Source of the DNA: Zobellella endophytica
GTDB taxonomy: Bacteria > Pseudomonadota > Gammaproteobacteria > Enterobacterales > Aeromonadaceae
Direction: 5' to 3'
Length of the DNA stretch: 64,000 nt
Assembly (NCBI RefSeq): GCF_003012775.1
Contig: NZ_PXYG01000011.1
Location: forward strand, 1-64,000
Under the pieces are notes generated by a model. That model was not told where the DNA came from, did no database searches, and worked only from the letters and a program-made list of their open reading frames with translations. This document shows, in pieces, positions 11,211 through 21,860 of the stretch. Position 1 is the first letter of the stretch; every line of letters begins with the position of its first letter. Position numbers and translations under genes: made by a program.

Positions 11211-12125
11211 ATGAGGATAGTGTACGTGCTTGCCGAGGGCGATCATGGGGCGGCCTGTTGCGCCCGGGTGATGGCGGCGGCGGCAGCCGAGATGGGCGTC
11301 GAGCTTGACGTCCTGGTAATGAGCGGTATGGCGTGGCTGAAAACGGGGATCTCCGGCCCTTTCCGACAGCGCCTGCAGGGCTACGATCTGTTGCTTGCCG
11401 GCAGCAGCTGGGTGGCATTCTTGCTGAGAAAGGCGGGGGCGGGCATGGTCTTGTTGCTGGCTCAGGACGCAGGGCAGGATTGGGTCCGTTTCTGGGGGGT
11501 GGAGGTGATCCGGCTCGACTGGTTTCACTTCGGCTTACCGGTGTTACCGCCCATCATCGAGACGGCTGAACCGGACAGTGTGCCCCGGCAGGAGATCGGC
11601 CTGTTGCTGCCGTCGATCCCCCTGGACCAGGTCATCGCGGCTTATTCCTACCGGTCCCAGCCGTTGACCGGCTGCCATCCCGCCATCGCCGAGCCGCTGG
11701 TCACCGGCTCCCTGACCTTGTTGCCATGGCAACGCTGGCCTCATCTCCTGGCCGGCAGCCATGCTGTGCTCAGCGACGGGTTGCTGAACGTAGTGGCGTC
11801 GGCGCTGGCCGGGGGGACCGGCTTGTGGCTGCTGGCGCGGTCGCGGCACTGCCATGCGCCTTTGCTGGCAGAGCTCGAACTGGCTCGACTGGTCGAGGGG
11901 CTCGGCGCCCCCCTGCCGACGGCGGCCCGGGAGCCGGCGCTGCGGGTGCGCTACCCGCGGACGGCCACTGCGCTGATGCACTGGCTGGCGGGTGGCCAGC
12001 CGATCCCCCTGGTGGAGCTGTGCCGGCAGTTGTGGCGTCAGGTGCTGTTTGCCGAACCTTTGGACGAGCGGCTGCGTGAACTGGGCGGCGAGAACGGGAT
12101 CCAGTGCGGTGGACTGTTGCGTTAG
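11211..12125 (+). CDS. Uncharacterised protein, faint GT-B glycosyltransferase-like pattern
   Basis: 304 aa, not recognised. It starts MRIVYVLAEGDHGAACCARVM, a Rossmann-like strand and turn. Around residues 180-205, SHAVLSDGLLNVVASALAGGTGLWLL resembles the nucleotide-sugar-binding C-half of MurG-like GT-B enzymes, where a gG...E...G pattern is expected; here the match is loose. There is no signal peptide or membrane span. The start ATG has AAGGAAG seven bases upstream. It stands between leuA (divergent) and ilvI on its own strand with a 304-bp gap. The glycosyltransferase link is a weak inference. Confidence 0.6.
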   Translation: MRIVYVLAEGDHGAACCARVMAAAAAEMGVELDVLVMSGMAWLKTGISGPFRQRLQGYDLLLAGSSWVAFLLRKAGAGMVLLLAQDAGQDWVRFWGVEVIRLDWFHFGLPVLPPIIETAEPDSVPRQEIGLLLPSIPLDQVIAAYSYRSQPLTGCHPAIAEPLVTGSLTLLPWQRWPHLLAGSHAVLSDGLLNVVASALAGGTGLWLLARSRHCHAPLLAELELARLVEGLGAPLPTAAREPALRVRYPRTATALMHWLAGGQPIPLVELCRQLWRQVLFAEPLDERLRELGGENGIQCGGLLR

Positions 12126-12245
12126 CCGGAATTGGCCCATTTTTTGCGCGCCGGAAAGGGTTATAAATAGCCTCGGTCGGCGGCGTGGGCCCGGTCTTGC
12201 AACAGTTTTTGCAAAGCCCATGGACAAGCGATTTAAAGCAGGTTA

Positions 12246-12270
12246 AGGTGATTTTTCACCCCTTTTCTGC
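12246..12270 (+). terminator. Possible weak terminator before ilvI
   Basis: AAGGTGA / TCACC with a short T-rich loop followed by CCTTTT could end transcription of the 304-aa gene. The stem is short. The remaining gap to ilvI (12127-12429) holds a TATATT that may be part of the ilvI promoter, but I see no convincing -35. Confidence 0.35.
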
Positions 12271-12429
12271 TTATTTTCAGTCTGACAAGCAGAAGTGATT
12301 GTTTAATAAAGATAAAAGCCAGCTACTTTGCTATATTGCGGCGTTTTGACCCGGCCGGGAAGCAAAACCTGCAAACTGGCCTTGGGTAGCGATGGCGACA
12401 TGAACGGAGCAGAGCCTGGAGGGCTTATC

Positions 12430-14148
12430 ATGGAGATGTTATCAGGCGCGGAAATGGTAGTGCGAGCGCTGGAAGACCAGGGAGTCGAACATATATTCGG
12501 TTACCCCGGTGGTTCGGTGCTTGATATCTATGACGCCTTATTTGAAAACAGCAAAATTGAGCATGTGCTGGTGCGCCATGAGCAGGGCGCGGTGCACATG
12601 GCCGATGGTTACACCCGGGCCACCGGCAAGGTCGGTACCGTGCTGGTGACCTCGGGGCCGGGGGCGACCAACTGCATTACCGGCATCGCCACGGCCTATA
12701 TGGATTCCATCCCCATGGTAGTACTTTCCGGCCAGGTTCCCACCAACTACATCGGTGACGATGCCTTCCAGGAAACCGACATGATCGGTATCTCCAGGCC
12801 CATCGTCAAACACAGCTTCCTGTGCAAGAAGGCGACCGATATCCCGCTGGCGATTAAAAAGGCCTACTACATCGCGGCCACCGGCCGTCCCGGTCCGGTG
12901 GTGGTGGATTTGCCGAAAGACGTGCAGAATCCCAAGGAAAAGCACCCCTACGCCTATCCCAGCTCGGTGGAAATGCGCTCCTATAACCCCACCGGTATCG
13001 GGCACAAGGGCCAGATCAAGAAAGCGATGAAGGCCCTGGCCGACGCCAAGCGTCCGGTGATGTACGTGGGTGGTGGCGCCGTGACCGCCGAAGCCAGTGC
13101 GCTGGTGATCCAGCTGGCCGAGCTGTTCAACCTGCCGGTAACCAATACCCTGATGGGGTTGGGCAGCATGCCGGGTACCCACAAGCAATTTGTCGGCATG
13201 CTGGGCATGCATGGTACCTATGAAGCCAACAAGACCATGCACAACTCGGATCTGATCCTGGCCGTCGGCGCTCGTTTCGACGATCGGGTGACCAACAACG
13301 TGGCCAAGTTCTGCCCCCATGCCACCATCGTGCATGTGGATGTGGACCCCACCTCCATTTCCAAGACCATCAAGGCCCATATTCCCATCGTTGGCTCGGC
13401 CGATACGGTGCTGGCGCAGATGCTGGAAACCATTCGTGATCTCGGCCTCAAGACCGACAGCCAGGCGATGAGCGACTGGTGGGCACAAATCGAGCAATGG
13501 CGTGCCCGCCACTGCCTGCGCTATGAAAAGAGCGACAAATACATCAAGCCCCAGCAGGTGATCGAGACCATGTACCGCATCACCAAAGGGGAGGCGATGG
13601 TCAGCTCCGACGTGGGCCAGCACCAGATGTTTGCCGCCCTGTATTATCCGTTCGACAAGCCGCGCCAGTGGATAAACTCCGGCGGTCTCGGCACCATGGG
13701 TTTCGGCCTGCCCGCCGCCATGGGCGCCAAGTTGGCCCGTCCCGAGGCGATTTCGGTGTGCGTGACCGGTGACGGCTCCATCCAGATGAACATTCAGGAA
13801 CTCTCCACCTGCATGCAATACAACATACCGGTGAAGATCATCTCCATGAACAACAATGCCCTGGGCATGGTGAAACAGTGGCAGAAAATGTTCTACGAAG
13901 GACGCCAGAGCCATTCCTACATGGATTCTCTGCCCGATTTCGTCAAGCTGGCGGAAGCCTACGGCCATGTGGGGATCCGGGTCACCGATCCGGCCGAGCT
14001 GGAGGCGGCGATGGAGCAATGTTTCTCCCTCACCGACAAGCTGGTGTTTATGGATATTCAGATCGATCCGGAAGAGCATGTGTACCCCATGCAGATCAAG
14101 ACCGGTGCCATGGATGAAATGTGGTTAAGCAAGACGGAGAGAACCTGA
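12430..14148 (+). CDS. ilvI: Acetolactate synthase isozyme III, large (catalytic) subunit
   Basis: 572 aa (E. coli IlvI 574). The N-terminus [19 protein letters not shown] is nearly the E. coli sequence. The ThDP catalytic Glu lies in the [19 protein letters not shown] segment, and the ThDP/Mg motif is [19 protein letters not shown]. It condenses pyruvate with pyruvate or 2-ketobutyrate in branched-chain amino acid synthesis. I chose 12430 over the in-frame ATGs upstream because of the family N-terminus and the GGAGGG at 12417-12422. The stop overlaps the ilvH start (TGATG). In E. coli ilvIH is activated by Lrp; that is family knowledge, not seen here. Confidence 0.97.
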   Translation: MEMLSGAEMVVRALEDQGVEHIFGYPGGSVLDIYDALFENSKIEHVLVRHEQGAVHMADGYTRATGKVGTVLVTSGPGATNCITGIATAYMDSIPMVVLSGQVPTNYIGDDAFQETDMIGISRPIVKHSFLCKKATDIPLAIKKAYYIAATGRPGPVVVDLPKDVQNPKEKHPYAYPSSVEMRSYNPTGIGHKGQIKKAMKALADAKRPVMYVGGGAVTAEASALVIQLAELFNLPVTNTLMGLGSMPGTHKQFVGMLGMHGTYEANKTMHNSDLILAVGARFDDRVTNNVAKFCPHATIVHVDVDPTSISKTIKAHIPIVGSADTVLAQMLETIRDLGLKTDSQAMSDWWAQIEQWRARHCLRYEKSDKYIKPQQVIETMYRITKGEAMVSSDVGQHQMFAALYYPFDKPRQWINSGGLGTMGFGLPAAMGAKLARPEAISVCVTGDGSIQMNIQELSTCMQYNIPVKIISMNNNALGMVKQWQKMFYEGRQSHSYMDSLPDFVKLAEAYGHVGIRVTDPAELEAAMEQCFSLTDKLVFMDIQIDPEEHVYPMQIKTGAMDEMWLSKTERT

Positions 14149-14642
14149 TGCGGCGTATTATATCCCTGTTGCTGGAAAACGAGTCCGGCGCCCTGAGCCG
14201 GGTGGTGGGGCTGTTTTCCCAGCGCGCCTACAACATCGAGACCCTGACGGTGGCGCCCACCGAGGATCCGACCCTGTCGCGCATGACCATAGTGACCACG
14301 GGGGATGACAGGGTGATCGAGCAGATCACCAAGCAGCTCAACAAGCTGGTGGACGTGCTCAAAGTCAGCGACCTGACCGATGGTGACCATATCGAACGTG
14401 AAATTGTACTGGTCAAGGTGCGGGCCGACGGGGCCAACCGGGACGAGGTCAAGCGCACCGCCGATATCTTCCGCGGCCAGATAGTGGACGTGACCCCGCA
14501 CCTGTATACGGTGCAGCTGGTCGGCACCAGCGACAAGCTGGACGCCTTTATCCGCAACATGAGCGAAACCACCGAGGTGGTGGAAGTGGTGCGCAGCGGC
14601 GTGTGTGGTGTGTCCCGTGGCGAGAAGTCGCTGCGGGCCTGA
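14148..14642 (+). CDS. ilvH: Acetolactate synthase isozyme III, regulatory subunit
   Basis: 164 aa (E. coli 163). It begins [20 protein letters not shown], the ACT domain that binds valine for feedback inhibition, followed by the C-terminal regulatory domain. It activates IlvI and makes it valine-sensitive. The start is coupled to the ilvI stop and the operon ends at a clear terminator 16 bases after the stop. Confidence 0.97.
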   Translation: MRRIISLLLENESGALSRVVGLFSQRAYNIETLTVAPTEDPTLSRMTIVTTGDDRVIEQITKQLNKLVDVLKVSDLTDGDHIEREIVLVKVRADGANRDEVKRTADIFRGQIVDVTPHLYTVQLVGTSDKLDAFIRNMSETTEVVEVVRSGVCGVSRGEKSLRA

Positions 14643-14657
14643 GCGCCGGTCCGGACT

Positions 14658-14681
14658 GAACCGCCTTCGGGCGGTTTTTTA
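14658..14681 (+). terminator. Rho-independent terminator of ilvIH
   Basis: AACCGCC-TTCG-GGCGGTT with a UUCG-type tetraloop and a T run. Confidence 0.92.
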
Positions 14682-14744
14682 TCGCCGGTCGCCGGCCGCC
14701 CTTGAGGTGTCGGCCTACTATCCTTAAACAGAGGGAGGCGGCCC

Positions 14745-15047
14745 ATGTTTCACCGGATTTTCATTCTGCTGTTTTGGCTGTGGGCGTGGTCGGCACAGGC
14801 CGACAGCATGCGATGTAACAATCACCTGATCATCGATGGCGACCCCATCGCCCTGCTGGTGCTGCACTGTGGCGAGCCCCTGGTGCGGGAGCCCGCCTAC
14901 CGCTACCTCCGTAATCGTTACGGCCACTGGCATCAGTATCCGGACGGCGAACGCTGGACCTATCACTTCGGCCGCTACCAGTTCATGCAGATAGTCACCA
15001 TCAGGGACGGGGTTATCACCCGTATCGAGAATGGCCCCAGGGGCTGA
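14745..15047 (+). CDS. DUF2845 family periplasmic protein
   Basis: 100 aa. It has a signal peptide (FHRIFILLFWLWAWSAQA, likely cut after AQA). The mature part begins DSMRCNNHLIIDGDPIALLV and carries LHCGEPLV; the Cys pair and the G-(D)-x...CGEP pattern are those of DUF2845. Function unknown. GGGAGG is seven bases before the ATG. The gene is alone between ilvIH and the yheO-tus cluster. Confidence 0.78.
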   Translation: MFHRIFILLFWLWAWSAQADSMRCNNHLIIDGDPIALLVLHCGEPLVREPAYRYLRNRYGHWHQYPDGERWTYHFGRYQFMQIVTIRDGVITRIENGPRG

Positions 15048-15133
15048 GCCGGCGGCGGATGGCGTTTCAAAAAAAGTTGACATATGGCATCATCGGTTGA
15101 AAATCTGGTGAAGAAATCCGGTAGGAGCCAGCA

Positions 15134-15853
15134 ATGCCAGCTGAAAGCGAGACAGTACAGCCAGTCAAAAAGGGTGCCAGAAAAAAAGTCTTCAGCCAGC
15201 AGGATCGTCAGTTGCTTGCACGTTATGCGGACATGGTCGATGGCCTGGCCGAGATGTTCGGCCAGCACTGCGAAGTGGTGCTGCACTCGCTGGAAGATCT
15301 GGAGCATTCGGTGATCAAGATAGCGAATGGCTTCAATACCGGTCGGACCCTTGGTGCTCCCATTACCGATCTGGCGTTGCGCCTGCTGCCCGAGCTGGAG
15401 CAGGAAGGGTGTCACCACAGCCCAGCCTATTTCACCCAGAGCCGGCTGGGTGAACCGATGAAATCGACCACCCTGGCGGTACGCAACCTGGATGGCGAGA
15501 CCATCGGCCTGTTGTGCATCAACCTGCACCTGGCTGCTCCCTTTCATGTGTTCATGGCCGACTTCCTGCCCAAGGCGGCGGAGCTGCCTGAGGTTTCGCC
15601 GGAGAACTTCAGCAACAACGTGGAAGAGCTGGTAACGCTGACGGTGGAGCGGACCATCGAGGAGATCAACGCGGATCCGGAAGTGGCCAACAACGCCAAA
15701 AACAAGCAGATTGTGATTACCCTCTACGAAAAAGGCATTTTCGACATCAAGGATGCCATCGCCATGGTGTCCAGCAAGCTCAATATATCCAAACACACCG
15801 TCTATCTTTATATTCGACAAAAGAAACGCGATGAGGAAGATCACATCGCTTAA
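15134..15853 (+). CDS. yheO: YheO-family transcriptional regulator (PAS-like domain plus HTH)
   Basis: 239 aa. Residues ~25-135 are the YheO-like PAS domain (LLARYADMVDGLAEMFGQHCEVVLHSL). The C-terminal ~60 residues are a helix-turn-helix (GIFDIKDAIAMVSSKLNISKHTVYLYIR). The start at 15134 has AGGAG seven bases upstream. In E. coli yheO lies directly before tusDCB; here ridA sits between them. Its target and ligand are unknown. Confidence 0.9.
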   Translation: MPAESETVQPVKKGARKKVFSQQDRQLLARYADMVDGLAEMFGQHCEVVLHSLEDLEHSVIKIANGFNTGRTLGAPITDLALRLLPELEQEGCHHSPAYFTQSRLGEPMKSTTLAVRNLDGETIGLLCINLHLAAPFHVFMADFLPKAAELPEVSPENFSNNVEELVTLTVERTIEEINADPEVANNAKNKQIVITLYEKGIFDIKDAIAMVSSKLNISKHTVYLYIRQKKRDEEDHIA

Positions 15854-15865
15854 CCAGGAGAACCC

Positions 15866-16249
15866 ATGACTAAAACTGTAATCGCCACCGACAATGCTCC
15901 CGCCGCCATCGGGCCTTATGTACAAGCGACCCGCGTCGGCAACATGATCTACACCTCCGGCCAGATCCCGCTTGATCCGGTGACCATGGATATCGTGGAA
16001 GGCGGCATCGAAGCCCAGACCAAGCAGGTGATGGACAACCTGATGGCGGTGCTGGCCGAGGCCGGTGCCGATGCCTCCAGCGTGCTCAAGACCACCTGCT
16101 TCCTGTCTGACATGAACAACTTCCTGGCGTTCAACGAAGTCTACGCCAGCTATTTCCTGGCCGGCGCCCCGGCGCGTTCCTGCGTGGAAGTGGCGCGCCT
16201 ACCGAAAGACGTGCTGGTGGAAGTAGAAGCCGTCGCCTACGTCGAATAA
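15866..16249 (+). CDS. ridA: RidA family 2-iminobutanoate/2-iminopropanoate deaminase
   Basis: 127 aa, full length. It shows the family signature near the C-terminus (APARSCVEVARLPKDVLVEVEAVA) with the conserved Arg of PARS. It hydrolyses reactive enamine/imine intermediates from PLP enzymes such as threonine dehydratase. It lies 12 bp after yheO with AGGAGAACCC before the ATG, so the two are probably cotranscribed. Its place inside the yheO-tus cluster differs from E. coli. Confidence 0.93.
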   Translation: MTKTVIATDNAPAAIGPYVQATRVGNMIYTSGQIPLDPVTMDIVEGGIEAQTKQVMDNLMAVLAEAGADASSVLKTTCFLSDMNNFLAFNEVYASYFLAGAPARSCVEVARLPKDVLVEVEAVAYVE

Positions 16250-16257
16250 TCCCCCGC

Positions 16258-16279
16258 GGGGACGAGCCGCATCGTCCCC
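16258..16279. terminator. Hairpin between ridA and tusD
   Basis: GGGGACGA / TCGTCCCC form a perfect 8-bp stem with a 6-base loop just after ridA. There is no T run, so it may be a weak terminator or an RNA-stability element. Confidence 0.45.
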
Positions 16280-16301
16280 GTCCTTATATGCGGATCCCGC
16301 G

Positions 16302-16703
16302 ATGGAACAGACTCCCCTGCATTTTGCGTTACTGGTCACCGGCCCCTGCTACGGCAGCCAGTCTGCCGCCGATGCCTATCGTTTCGCCTGTGCCGTGCTG
16401 CAGCAAGGCCACGTGATCGACAGTATCTTCTTTTACCAGGATGGAGTGGGCAACGGCAATCTGCTGACCCAGCCCGCCGGTGATGAATTCAATCTGCACC
16501 AGGCCTGGACCGAGCTCGCGACGCAACATCGGCTGAGCCTGGATGTCTGCGTGGCCGCCGCCTTGCGCCGGGGCATGAGCGACGCCGGCTCGTCACACCA
16601 GGCGGGAGTGGCCCAGTGGAATGTGGTGCCGCCGTTTCGGCTGAGTGGCCTGGGATCGCTGGCGCAAGCGGCGTTGAGTGCAGACAGGGTGGTACAATTC
16701 TGA
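16302..16703 (+). CDS. tusD: Sulfurtransferase complex subunit TusD
   Basis: 133 aa. The segments LLVTGPCYGSQSAADAYRFA and DVCVAAALRRG are strongly TusD-like; the Cys in DVCVAAALRRG is the active-site Cys that accepts persulfide from TusA. With TusB and TusC it forms the hexamer that relays sulfur to TusE for 2-thiouridine in tRNA. The ribosome site before 16302 is weak. Its stop overlaps the tusC start (TGATG). Confidence 0.95.
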   Translation: MEQTPLHFALLVTGPCYGSQSAADAYRFACAVLQQGHVIDSIFFYQDGVGNGNLLTQPAGDEFNLHQAWTELATQHRLSLDVCVAAALRRGMSDAGSSHQAGVAQWNVVPPFRLSGLGSLAQAALSADRVVQF

Positions 16704-17059
16704 TGAATAAGGTTGCATTTGTTTTTCGCACACCGCCTCACGGTTCCGCCAGTGGGCGGGAAGGCCTGGATGCGGTTCTGGCCACCTCGGCACTGAGTGA
16801 CGAGATCGCCGTCTTCTTTATCGGTGATGGTGTTTACCAGTTGCTGGGCGGACAGGAGCCGTCAGCTGTGCTGGGGCGCCATTATGCGCTGACCTTCGGC
16901 CTGTTCGAACTCTACGACATCGAGGCAGTCTATGCCTGTGGCGAGTCGCTGGCCGAGCGGGGACTGGACGGTTCTTCCCTGGCGACGGCCGCGACGGTGC
17001 TGGCACCGGCCGAACTGCGGCAGCAACTGGCGGTGTTTAATGTCCGGCTGAGCTTTTGA
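16703..17059 (+). CDS. tusC: Sulfurtransferase complex subunit TusC
   Basis: 118 aa (E. coli 119). It begins MNKVAFVFRTPPHGSASGREGLD, as in TusC. It is a DsrE/F-fold subunit without the catalytic Cys. The start is coupled to the tusD stop and the stop is 7 bp before tusB. Confidence 0.95.
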   Translation: MNKVAFVFRTPPHGSASGREGLDAVLATSALSDEIAVFFIGDGVYQLLGGQEPSAVLGRHYALTFGLFELYDIEAVYACGESLAERGLDGSSLATAATVLAPAELRQQLAVFNVRLSF

Positions 17060-17066
17060 GGTGACG

Positions 17067-17351
17067 ATGCTGCATACGGTAAAACAGTCTCCCTTCGGTC
17101 ACGGCAATTTGCCGCAGGCGCTGTGTTATATGGCGGATGAAGATCGACTATTATTATGGCAGGATGCGGTGATAGCCGCGACCGTGCCCGCGTGGCGGCA
17201 ACGGCTGCAGCCACTGGCCAGCGCCGGCCGGCTCTATGTGATGCAGGAAGATTTGCAGGCGCGAGGGCTGCAGAGCGACCTGGGGCAACTGCTCACCATG
17301 AGCGAACTGGTTGCACTGGTGGCCGAACTGGGCAGCCCCCAGGCTTGGTGA
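17067..17351 (+). CDS. tusB: Sulfurtransferase complex subunit TusB
   Basis: 94 aa (E. coli 95). MLHTVKQSPF at the N-terminus is typical. An in-frame GTG at 17061 exists, but TGAGGTGACG before the ATG at 17067 gives a proper ribosome site. It is the third DsrH-like subunit of TusBCD, and the str operon promoter follows it. Confidence 0.93.
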   Translation: MLHTVKQSPFGHGNLPQALCYMADEDRLLLWQDAVIAATVPAWRQRLQPLASAGRLYVMQEDLQARGLQSDLGQLLTMSELVALVAELGSPQAW

Positions 17352-17393
17352 TCCCATCCCCGATAAAACCATCAACAAGAAACTGTATAAATC

Positions 17394-17422
17394 TTGACTC
17401 AAAATCGAGGCAGGCATAGAAT
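17394..17422 (+). promoter_or_regulatory. Promoter of the str ribosomal operon
   Basis: TTGACT (17394-17399), a 17-bp spacer and TAGAAT (17417-17422), which is close to sigma-70 consensus. It lies ~70 bp before rpsL. The leader contains TCCCC/GGGGA (17431-17446), a small hairpin. Confidence 0.85.
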
Positions 17423-17488
17423 TTTGCGTCCCCGCTTTTGGGGATAGATTTTTCACAACTGTAGAACGACATTTTTCAGGAGCTGTTA

Positions 17489-17863
17489 ATGGCAACAATT
17501 AACCAGCTGGTACGCAAGCCACGCGAAAAGAACGTAGCGAAAAGCAACGTTCCGGCGCTGGAAGCTTGCCCGCAAAAGCGCGGCGTATGTACCCGCGTAT
17601 ACACCACCACCCCCAAGAAGCCGAACTCTGCACTGCGTAAAGTGTGCCGTGTGCGTCTGACCAATGGTTTCGAGGTCAACTCCTACATTGGTGGTGAAGG
17701 CCACAACCTGCAAGAGCACTCCGTAGTGCTGATCCGCGGTGGTCGTGTTAAAGATTTGCCCGGTGTGCGTTACCACACCGTACGTGGCGCGCTGGACACC
17801 TCTGGTGTTTCTGCTCGTCGCCAGGGCCGTTCCAAGTACGGCGCCAAGAAGCCCAAGTCTTAA
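17489..17863 (+). CDS. rpsL: 30S ribosomal protein S12
   Basis: 124 aa, full length. It has the conserved [17 protein letters not shown] and [13 protein letters not shown] segments of the decoding-centre protein. The lysines corresponding to K43 and K88 are present, so it is the streptomycin-sensitive form. First gene of the str operon. Confidence 0.99.
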   Translation: MATINQLVRKPREKNVAKSNVPALEACPQKRGVCTRVYTTTPKKPNSALRKVCRVRLTNGFEVNSYIGGEGHNLQEHSVVLIRGGRVKDLPGVRYHTVRGALDTSGVSARRQGRSKYGAKKPKS

Positions 17864-17946
17864 TGGTTCTCCGTTAAGTAAGGCCAAACATTTTATTTTT
17901 AACCTGTTTTGTTTTGGGTTATCCCTGAAGTTACGGAGAGTTTGCA

Positions 17947-18417
17947 ATGCCAAGACGTCGCGTAATCGGCCAGCGTAAAATCCTGCCGGATCCCAAGTTC
18001 GGATCCGAGCTGCTGGCGAAGTTCGTAAACGTAGTTATGGTAGACGGTAAGAAATCTACCTCTGAAAAAATTGTTTACGGTGCTTTGGACATCGTTGCTG
18101 GCAAAACCAGCAAAGAGCATCTGGCTCTGTTCGAAGAAGCCCTGGACAATGTTCGTCCTACTGTTGAAGTTAAATCTCGCCGGGTGGGTGGTTCCACCTA
18201 TCAGGTTCCGGTTGAAGTGCGCCCCGTGCGTCGTAATGCCCTGGCCATGCGCTGGCTGGTAGACGCCGCCCGTAAGCGCGGTGAAAAATCGATGGCTCAG
18301 CGTTTGGCTGGCGAGTTGCTGGATGCCGCCGAAAATAAAGGCTCTGCGGTCAAGAAGCGTGAAGACGTGCACCGTATGGCCGAAGCAAACAAAGCGTTCG
18401 CACACTATCGCTGGTAA
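17947..18417 (+). CDS. rpsG: 30S ribosomal protein S7
   Basis: 156 aa. It begins [20 protein letters not shown] and matches bacterial S7 throughout. It nucleates assembly of the 30S head. In E. coli S7 represses its operon by binding the rpsL-rpsG intergenic RNA; here that gap is 83 bases (17864-17946) and could hold the same site. Confidence 0.99.
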   Translation: MPRRRVIGQRKILPDPKFGSELLAKFVNVVMVDGKKSTSEKIVYGALDIVAGKTSKEHLALFEEALDNVRPTVEVKSRRVGGSTYQVPVEVRPVRRNALAMRWLVDAARKRGEKSMAQRLAGELLDAAENKGSAVKKREDVHRMAEANKAFAHYRW

Positions 18418-18493
18418 TTGGATGGGCGCGGTCAAGGCCGCGCTCCTTTGATTGCTGACTAAGGACAGTTGACCTTAGCAAGAGGATATTATT

Positions 18494-20593
18494 GTGGCTC
18501 GTACAACCCCAATTGAGCGTTACCGCAATATCGGTATCAGTGCTCACATCGACGCCGGTAAGACTACCACTACCGAGCGTATTCTGTTCTACACCGGTGT
18601 AAACCATAAAATCGGTGAAGTGCATGATGGCGCCGCCACCATGGACTGGATGGAGCAGGAGCAAGAGCGTGGTATTACCATTACCTCCGCCGCGACCACC
18701 TGTTTCTGGGACGGTATGGCGCACCAGTATCCCAAGCACCGTGTCAACATTATCGATACCCCCGGACACGTTGACTTCACCATTGAAGTAGAACGCTCCA
18801 TGCGTGTGCTCGACGGTGCTGTCATGGTTTACTGTGCTGTGGGTGGTGTTCAGCCCCAGTCAGAAACCGTATGGCGCCAGGCCAACAAGTACAAGGTGCC
18901 ACGCATCGCGTTCGTCAACAAGATGGACCGTACCGGCGCCAACTTCCTGCGCGTGGTGTCCCAGATCAAGAGTCGCCTGAAAGGCGTGCCGGTTCCGGTA
19001 CAGTTGCCGATCGGCGCCGAGGAAGGCTTCCGTGGCGTGGTCGATCTGGTCAAGATGAAAGCTATCGACTGGAACGACGAAGACAACGGCACCACCTTCG
19101 AGTACAAGGATATTCCTGCCGAGCTGGCCGACCTGGCCGAAGAGTGGCACCAGAACTTGGTGGAGGCCGCTGCCGAGGCCAACGAAGAGCTGATGGAGAA
19201 ATACCTCGAGGAAGGTCAACTGAGCGAAGAGGAAATCAAGTCCGCTTTGCGTCAACGTGTGCTGAACAACGAAGTGATCCTGGTGACCTGCGGCTCGGCG
19301 TTCAAGAACAAGGGTGTGCAGGCCATGCTGGACGTGGTGATCGACTACCTGCCTTCGCCGGTAGAGGTGCATGCCATCTCCGGTCTGAAAGAAGACGGCG
19401 AAACCCCGGACACCCGTCCGGCCGACGACGCCGCGCCTTTCTCCGCGCTGGCGTTCAAGATCGCCACCGATCCCTTCGTGGGCAACCTGACCTTCTTCCG
19501 CGTGTACTCCGGCGTGATCAACTCCGGCGACACCGTGCTGAACTCCGTCAAGGGCAAGCGCGAGCGTTTCGGCCGTATCGTTCAGATGCATGCCAACAAG
19601 CGGGAAGAGATCAAGGAAGTGCGTGCCGGTGACATCGCCGCCGCCATCGGTCTGAAAGACGTGACCACCGGTGACACCCTGTGTGCCCAGGACGCGCCTA
19701 TCATCCTCGAGCGGATGGAGTTCCCCGAGCCGGTTATCTCCGTTGCCGTCGAGCCGAGAACCAAGGCCGACCAGGAGAAAATGGGCCTGGCCCTGGGTCG
19801 TCTGGCGCAGGAAGATCCGTCTTTCCGCGTGTGGACCGACGAAGAATCCGGCCAGACCATCATCGCCGGTATGGGTGAGCTGCATCTGGACATCATCGTC
19901 GACCGGATGAAGCGTGAGTTCAAGGTTGAAGCCAACGTGGGCAAACCCCAGGTGGCCTACCGCGAAAGCATCCGTGGTTCCGTGGAGCAGGAAGGCAAGT
20001 TCGTGCGTCAGTCCGGTGGCCGAGGTCAGTTCGGTCACGTCTGGATCAAGATCGAGCCGCAAGAAGCCGGTGCCGGCTACAAGTTCGAGAACGCCGTTGT
20101 CGGTGGGGTGATTCCGAAGGAATACATCCCTGCCGTCGACAAGGGTATTCAAGAGCAGATGAGGCAGGGTGTTCTGGCCGGCTATCCGATCGAAGATATC
20201 AAGATCACCCTGTACGACGGTTCCTACCACGATGTTGACTCTTCTGAAATGGCCTTTAAGATCGCCGGTTCCATGGCGTTCAAAGCGGGCTTCATGAAGT
20301 GTAACCCCGTGCTGCTTGAGCCGATGATGAAGGTTGAAGTAGAAACTCCGGAAGAGTACATGGGTGATGTGATCGGTGACGTTAACCGTCGTCGTGGTAT
20401 TATCGAAGGCATGGAAGACGGTCCTAGCGGCAAGATTGTCAATGCTCTGGTACCGCTGTCCGAAATGTTCGGCTACGCCACCGATCTGCGTTCCCAGACC
20501 CAGGGGCGTGCTTCTTACTCCATGGAGTTTGCCAAGTATGCCGAAGTGCCTGCGAACATGGCAGAAGCGGTTATCGCTTCTCGTAAAGGTTAA
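18494..20593 (+). CDS. fusA: Elongation factor G
   Basis: 699 aa, GTG start with AGAGGATATT upstream. The G1 motif AHIDAGKT, the G3 DTPGHVDF and the G4 NKMD are intact, and all five EF-G domains are covered by length. It is the translocation GTPase, cotranscribed with rpsL and rpsG. Confidence 0.99.
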   Translation: MARTTPIERYRNIGISAHIDAGKTTTTERILFYTGVNHKIGEVHDGAATMDWMEQEQERGITITSAATTCFWDGMAHQYPKHRVNIIDTPGHVDFTIEVERSMRVLDGAVMVYCAVGGVQPQSETVWRQANKYKVPRIAFVNKMDRTGANFLRVVSQIKSRLKGVPVPVQLPIGAEEGFRGVVDLVKMKAIDWNDEDNGTTFEYKDIPAELADLAEEWHQNLVEAAAEANEELMEKYLEEGQLSEEEIKSALRQRVLNNEVILVTCGSAFKNKGVQAMLDVVIDYLPSPVEVHAISGLKEDGETPDTRPADDAAPFSALAFKIATDPFVGNLTFFRVYSGVINSGDTVLNSVKGKRERFGRIVQMHANKREEIKEVRAGDIAAAIGLKDVTTGDTLCAQDAPIILERMEFPEPVISVAVEPRTKADQEKMGLALGRLAQEDPSFRVWTDEESGQTIIAGMGELHLDIIVDRMKREFKVEANVGKPQVAYRESIRGSVEQEGKFVRQSGGRGQFGHVWIKIEPQEAGAGYKFENAVVGGVIPKEYIPAVDKGIQEQMRQGVLAGYPIEDIKITLYDGSYHDVDSSEMAFKIAGSMAFKAGFMKCNPVLLEPMMKVEVETPEEYMGDVIGDVNRRRGIIEGMEDGPSGKIVNALVPLSEMFGYATDLRSQTQGRASYSMEFAKYAEVPANMAEAVIASRKG

Positions 20594-20656
20594 TTAATCT
20601 TTGTTTTAACTCCCCGCCCGCCCTGCGGTCGGGATCAAACTAGGAAGGACTAGGTC

Positions 20657-21841
20657 GTGTCTAAAGAAAAATTTGAACGTACAAAACCGCACGTGAACGT
20701 CGGTACCATCGGTCACGTTGACCATGGCAAAACCACTCTGACCGCCGCCATCACCAACGTGCTGGCCAAGAAATTCGGCGGCGCCGCCCGTGCTTTTGAC
20801 CAGATCGACAACGCTCCGGAAGAAAAAGCCCGTGGTATCACCATCGCTGCCTCTCACGTCGAGTACGACACCGAAATCCGTCACTACGCTCACGTTGACT
20901 GCCCCGGCCACGCCGACTATGTGAAAAACATGATCACCGGTGCGGCCCAGATGGACGGCGCTATCCTGGTGGTTGCCGCCACCGACGGCCCCATGCCGCA
21001 AACCCGTGAGCATATCCTGCTGGCCCGCCAGGTAGGCGTTCCCTACATCGTTGTGTTCATGAACAAGTGCGACATGGTCGACGACGAAGAGCTGCTCGAG
21101 CTGGTAGAAATGGAAGTGCGCGAGCTGCTGTCCGAGTACGACTTCCCGGGCGATGACATTCCGGTTATCCAGGGTTCCGCCCTGAAAGGCCTGGAAGGCG
21201 ATGCCCAGTGGGAAGAGAAGATCATCGAGCTGGCCAACGCCCTGGATACCTACATCCCCGAGCCCGAGCGTGCCATCGACGGTGCCTTCCTGATGCCGAT
21301 CGAAGACGTGTTCTCCATCCAGGGCCGTGGTACCGTGGTCACCGGTCGTGTTGAGCGCGGTATCGTGAAAGTGGGTGAGGAAGTGGCTATCGTTGGTATC
21401 AAAGATACCGTCAAGACCACCTGTACCGGCGTTGAAATGTTCCGCAAGCTGCTGGACGAAGGCCGTGCCGGTGAAAACGTGGGTGTGCTGCTGCGTGGCA
21501 CCAAGCGTGAAGACGTTGAGCGTGGTCAGGTTCTGGCCAAGCCCGGCACGATCACTCCGCACACCGACTTCGAATCCGAAGTATACGTACTGTCCAAGGA
21601 AGAAGGTGGTCGTCACACCCCGTTCTTCAAGGGTTACCGCCCGCAGTTCTACTTCCGTACCACCGATGTGACCGGTACCATCGAACTGCCGGAAGGCGTC
21701 GAGATGGTGATGCCGGGCGACAACATCAAGATGGTGGTCAGCCTGATTGCTCCCATCGCGATGGAAGAGGGTCTGCGCTTCGCCATCCGTGAAGGTGGCC
21801 GTACCGTTGGTGCCGGCGTTGTTGCCAAGATCGTCAAGTAA
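20657..21841 (+). CDS. tuf: Elongation factor Tu
   Basis: 394 aa, GTG start with AGGAAGGAC upstream. It has [17 protein letters not shown] and NKCD. It delivers aminoacyl-tRNA to the ribosome. This is the tufA position at the end of the str operon. Confidence 0.99.
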   Translation: MSKEKFERTKPHVNVGTIGHVDHGKTTLTAAITNVLAKKFGGAARAFDQIDNAPEEKARGITIAASHVEYDTEIRHYAHVDCPGHADYVKNMITGAAQMDGAILVVAATDGPMPQTREHILLARQVGVPYIVVFMNKCDMVDDEELLELVEMEVRELLSEYDFPGDDIPVIQGSALKGLEGDAQWEEKIIELANALDTYIPEPERAIDGAFLMPIEDVFSIQGRGTVVTGRVERGIVKVGEEVAIVGIKDTVKTTCTGVEMFRKLLDEGRAGENVGVLLRGTKREDVERGQVLAKPGTITPHTDFESEVYVLSKEEGGRHTPFFKGYRPQFYFRTTDVTGTIELPEGVEMVMPGDNIKMVVSLIAPIAMEEGLRFAIREGGRTVGAGVVAKIVK

Positions 21842-21860
21842 CTGACTTCTTGCTAACGTT

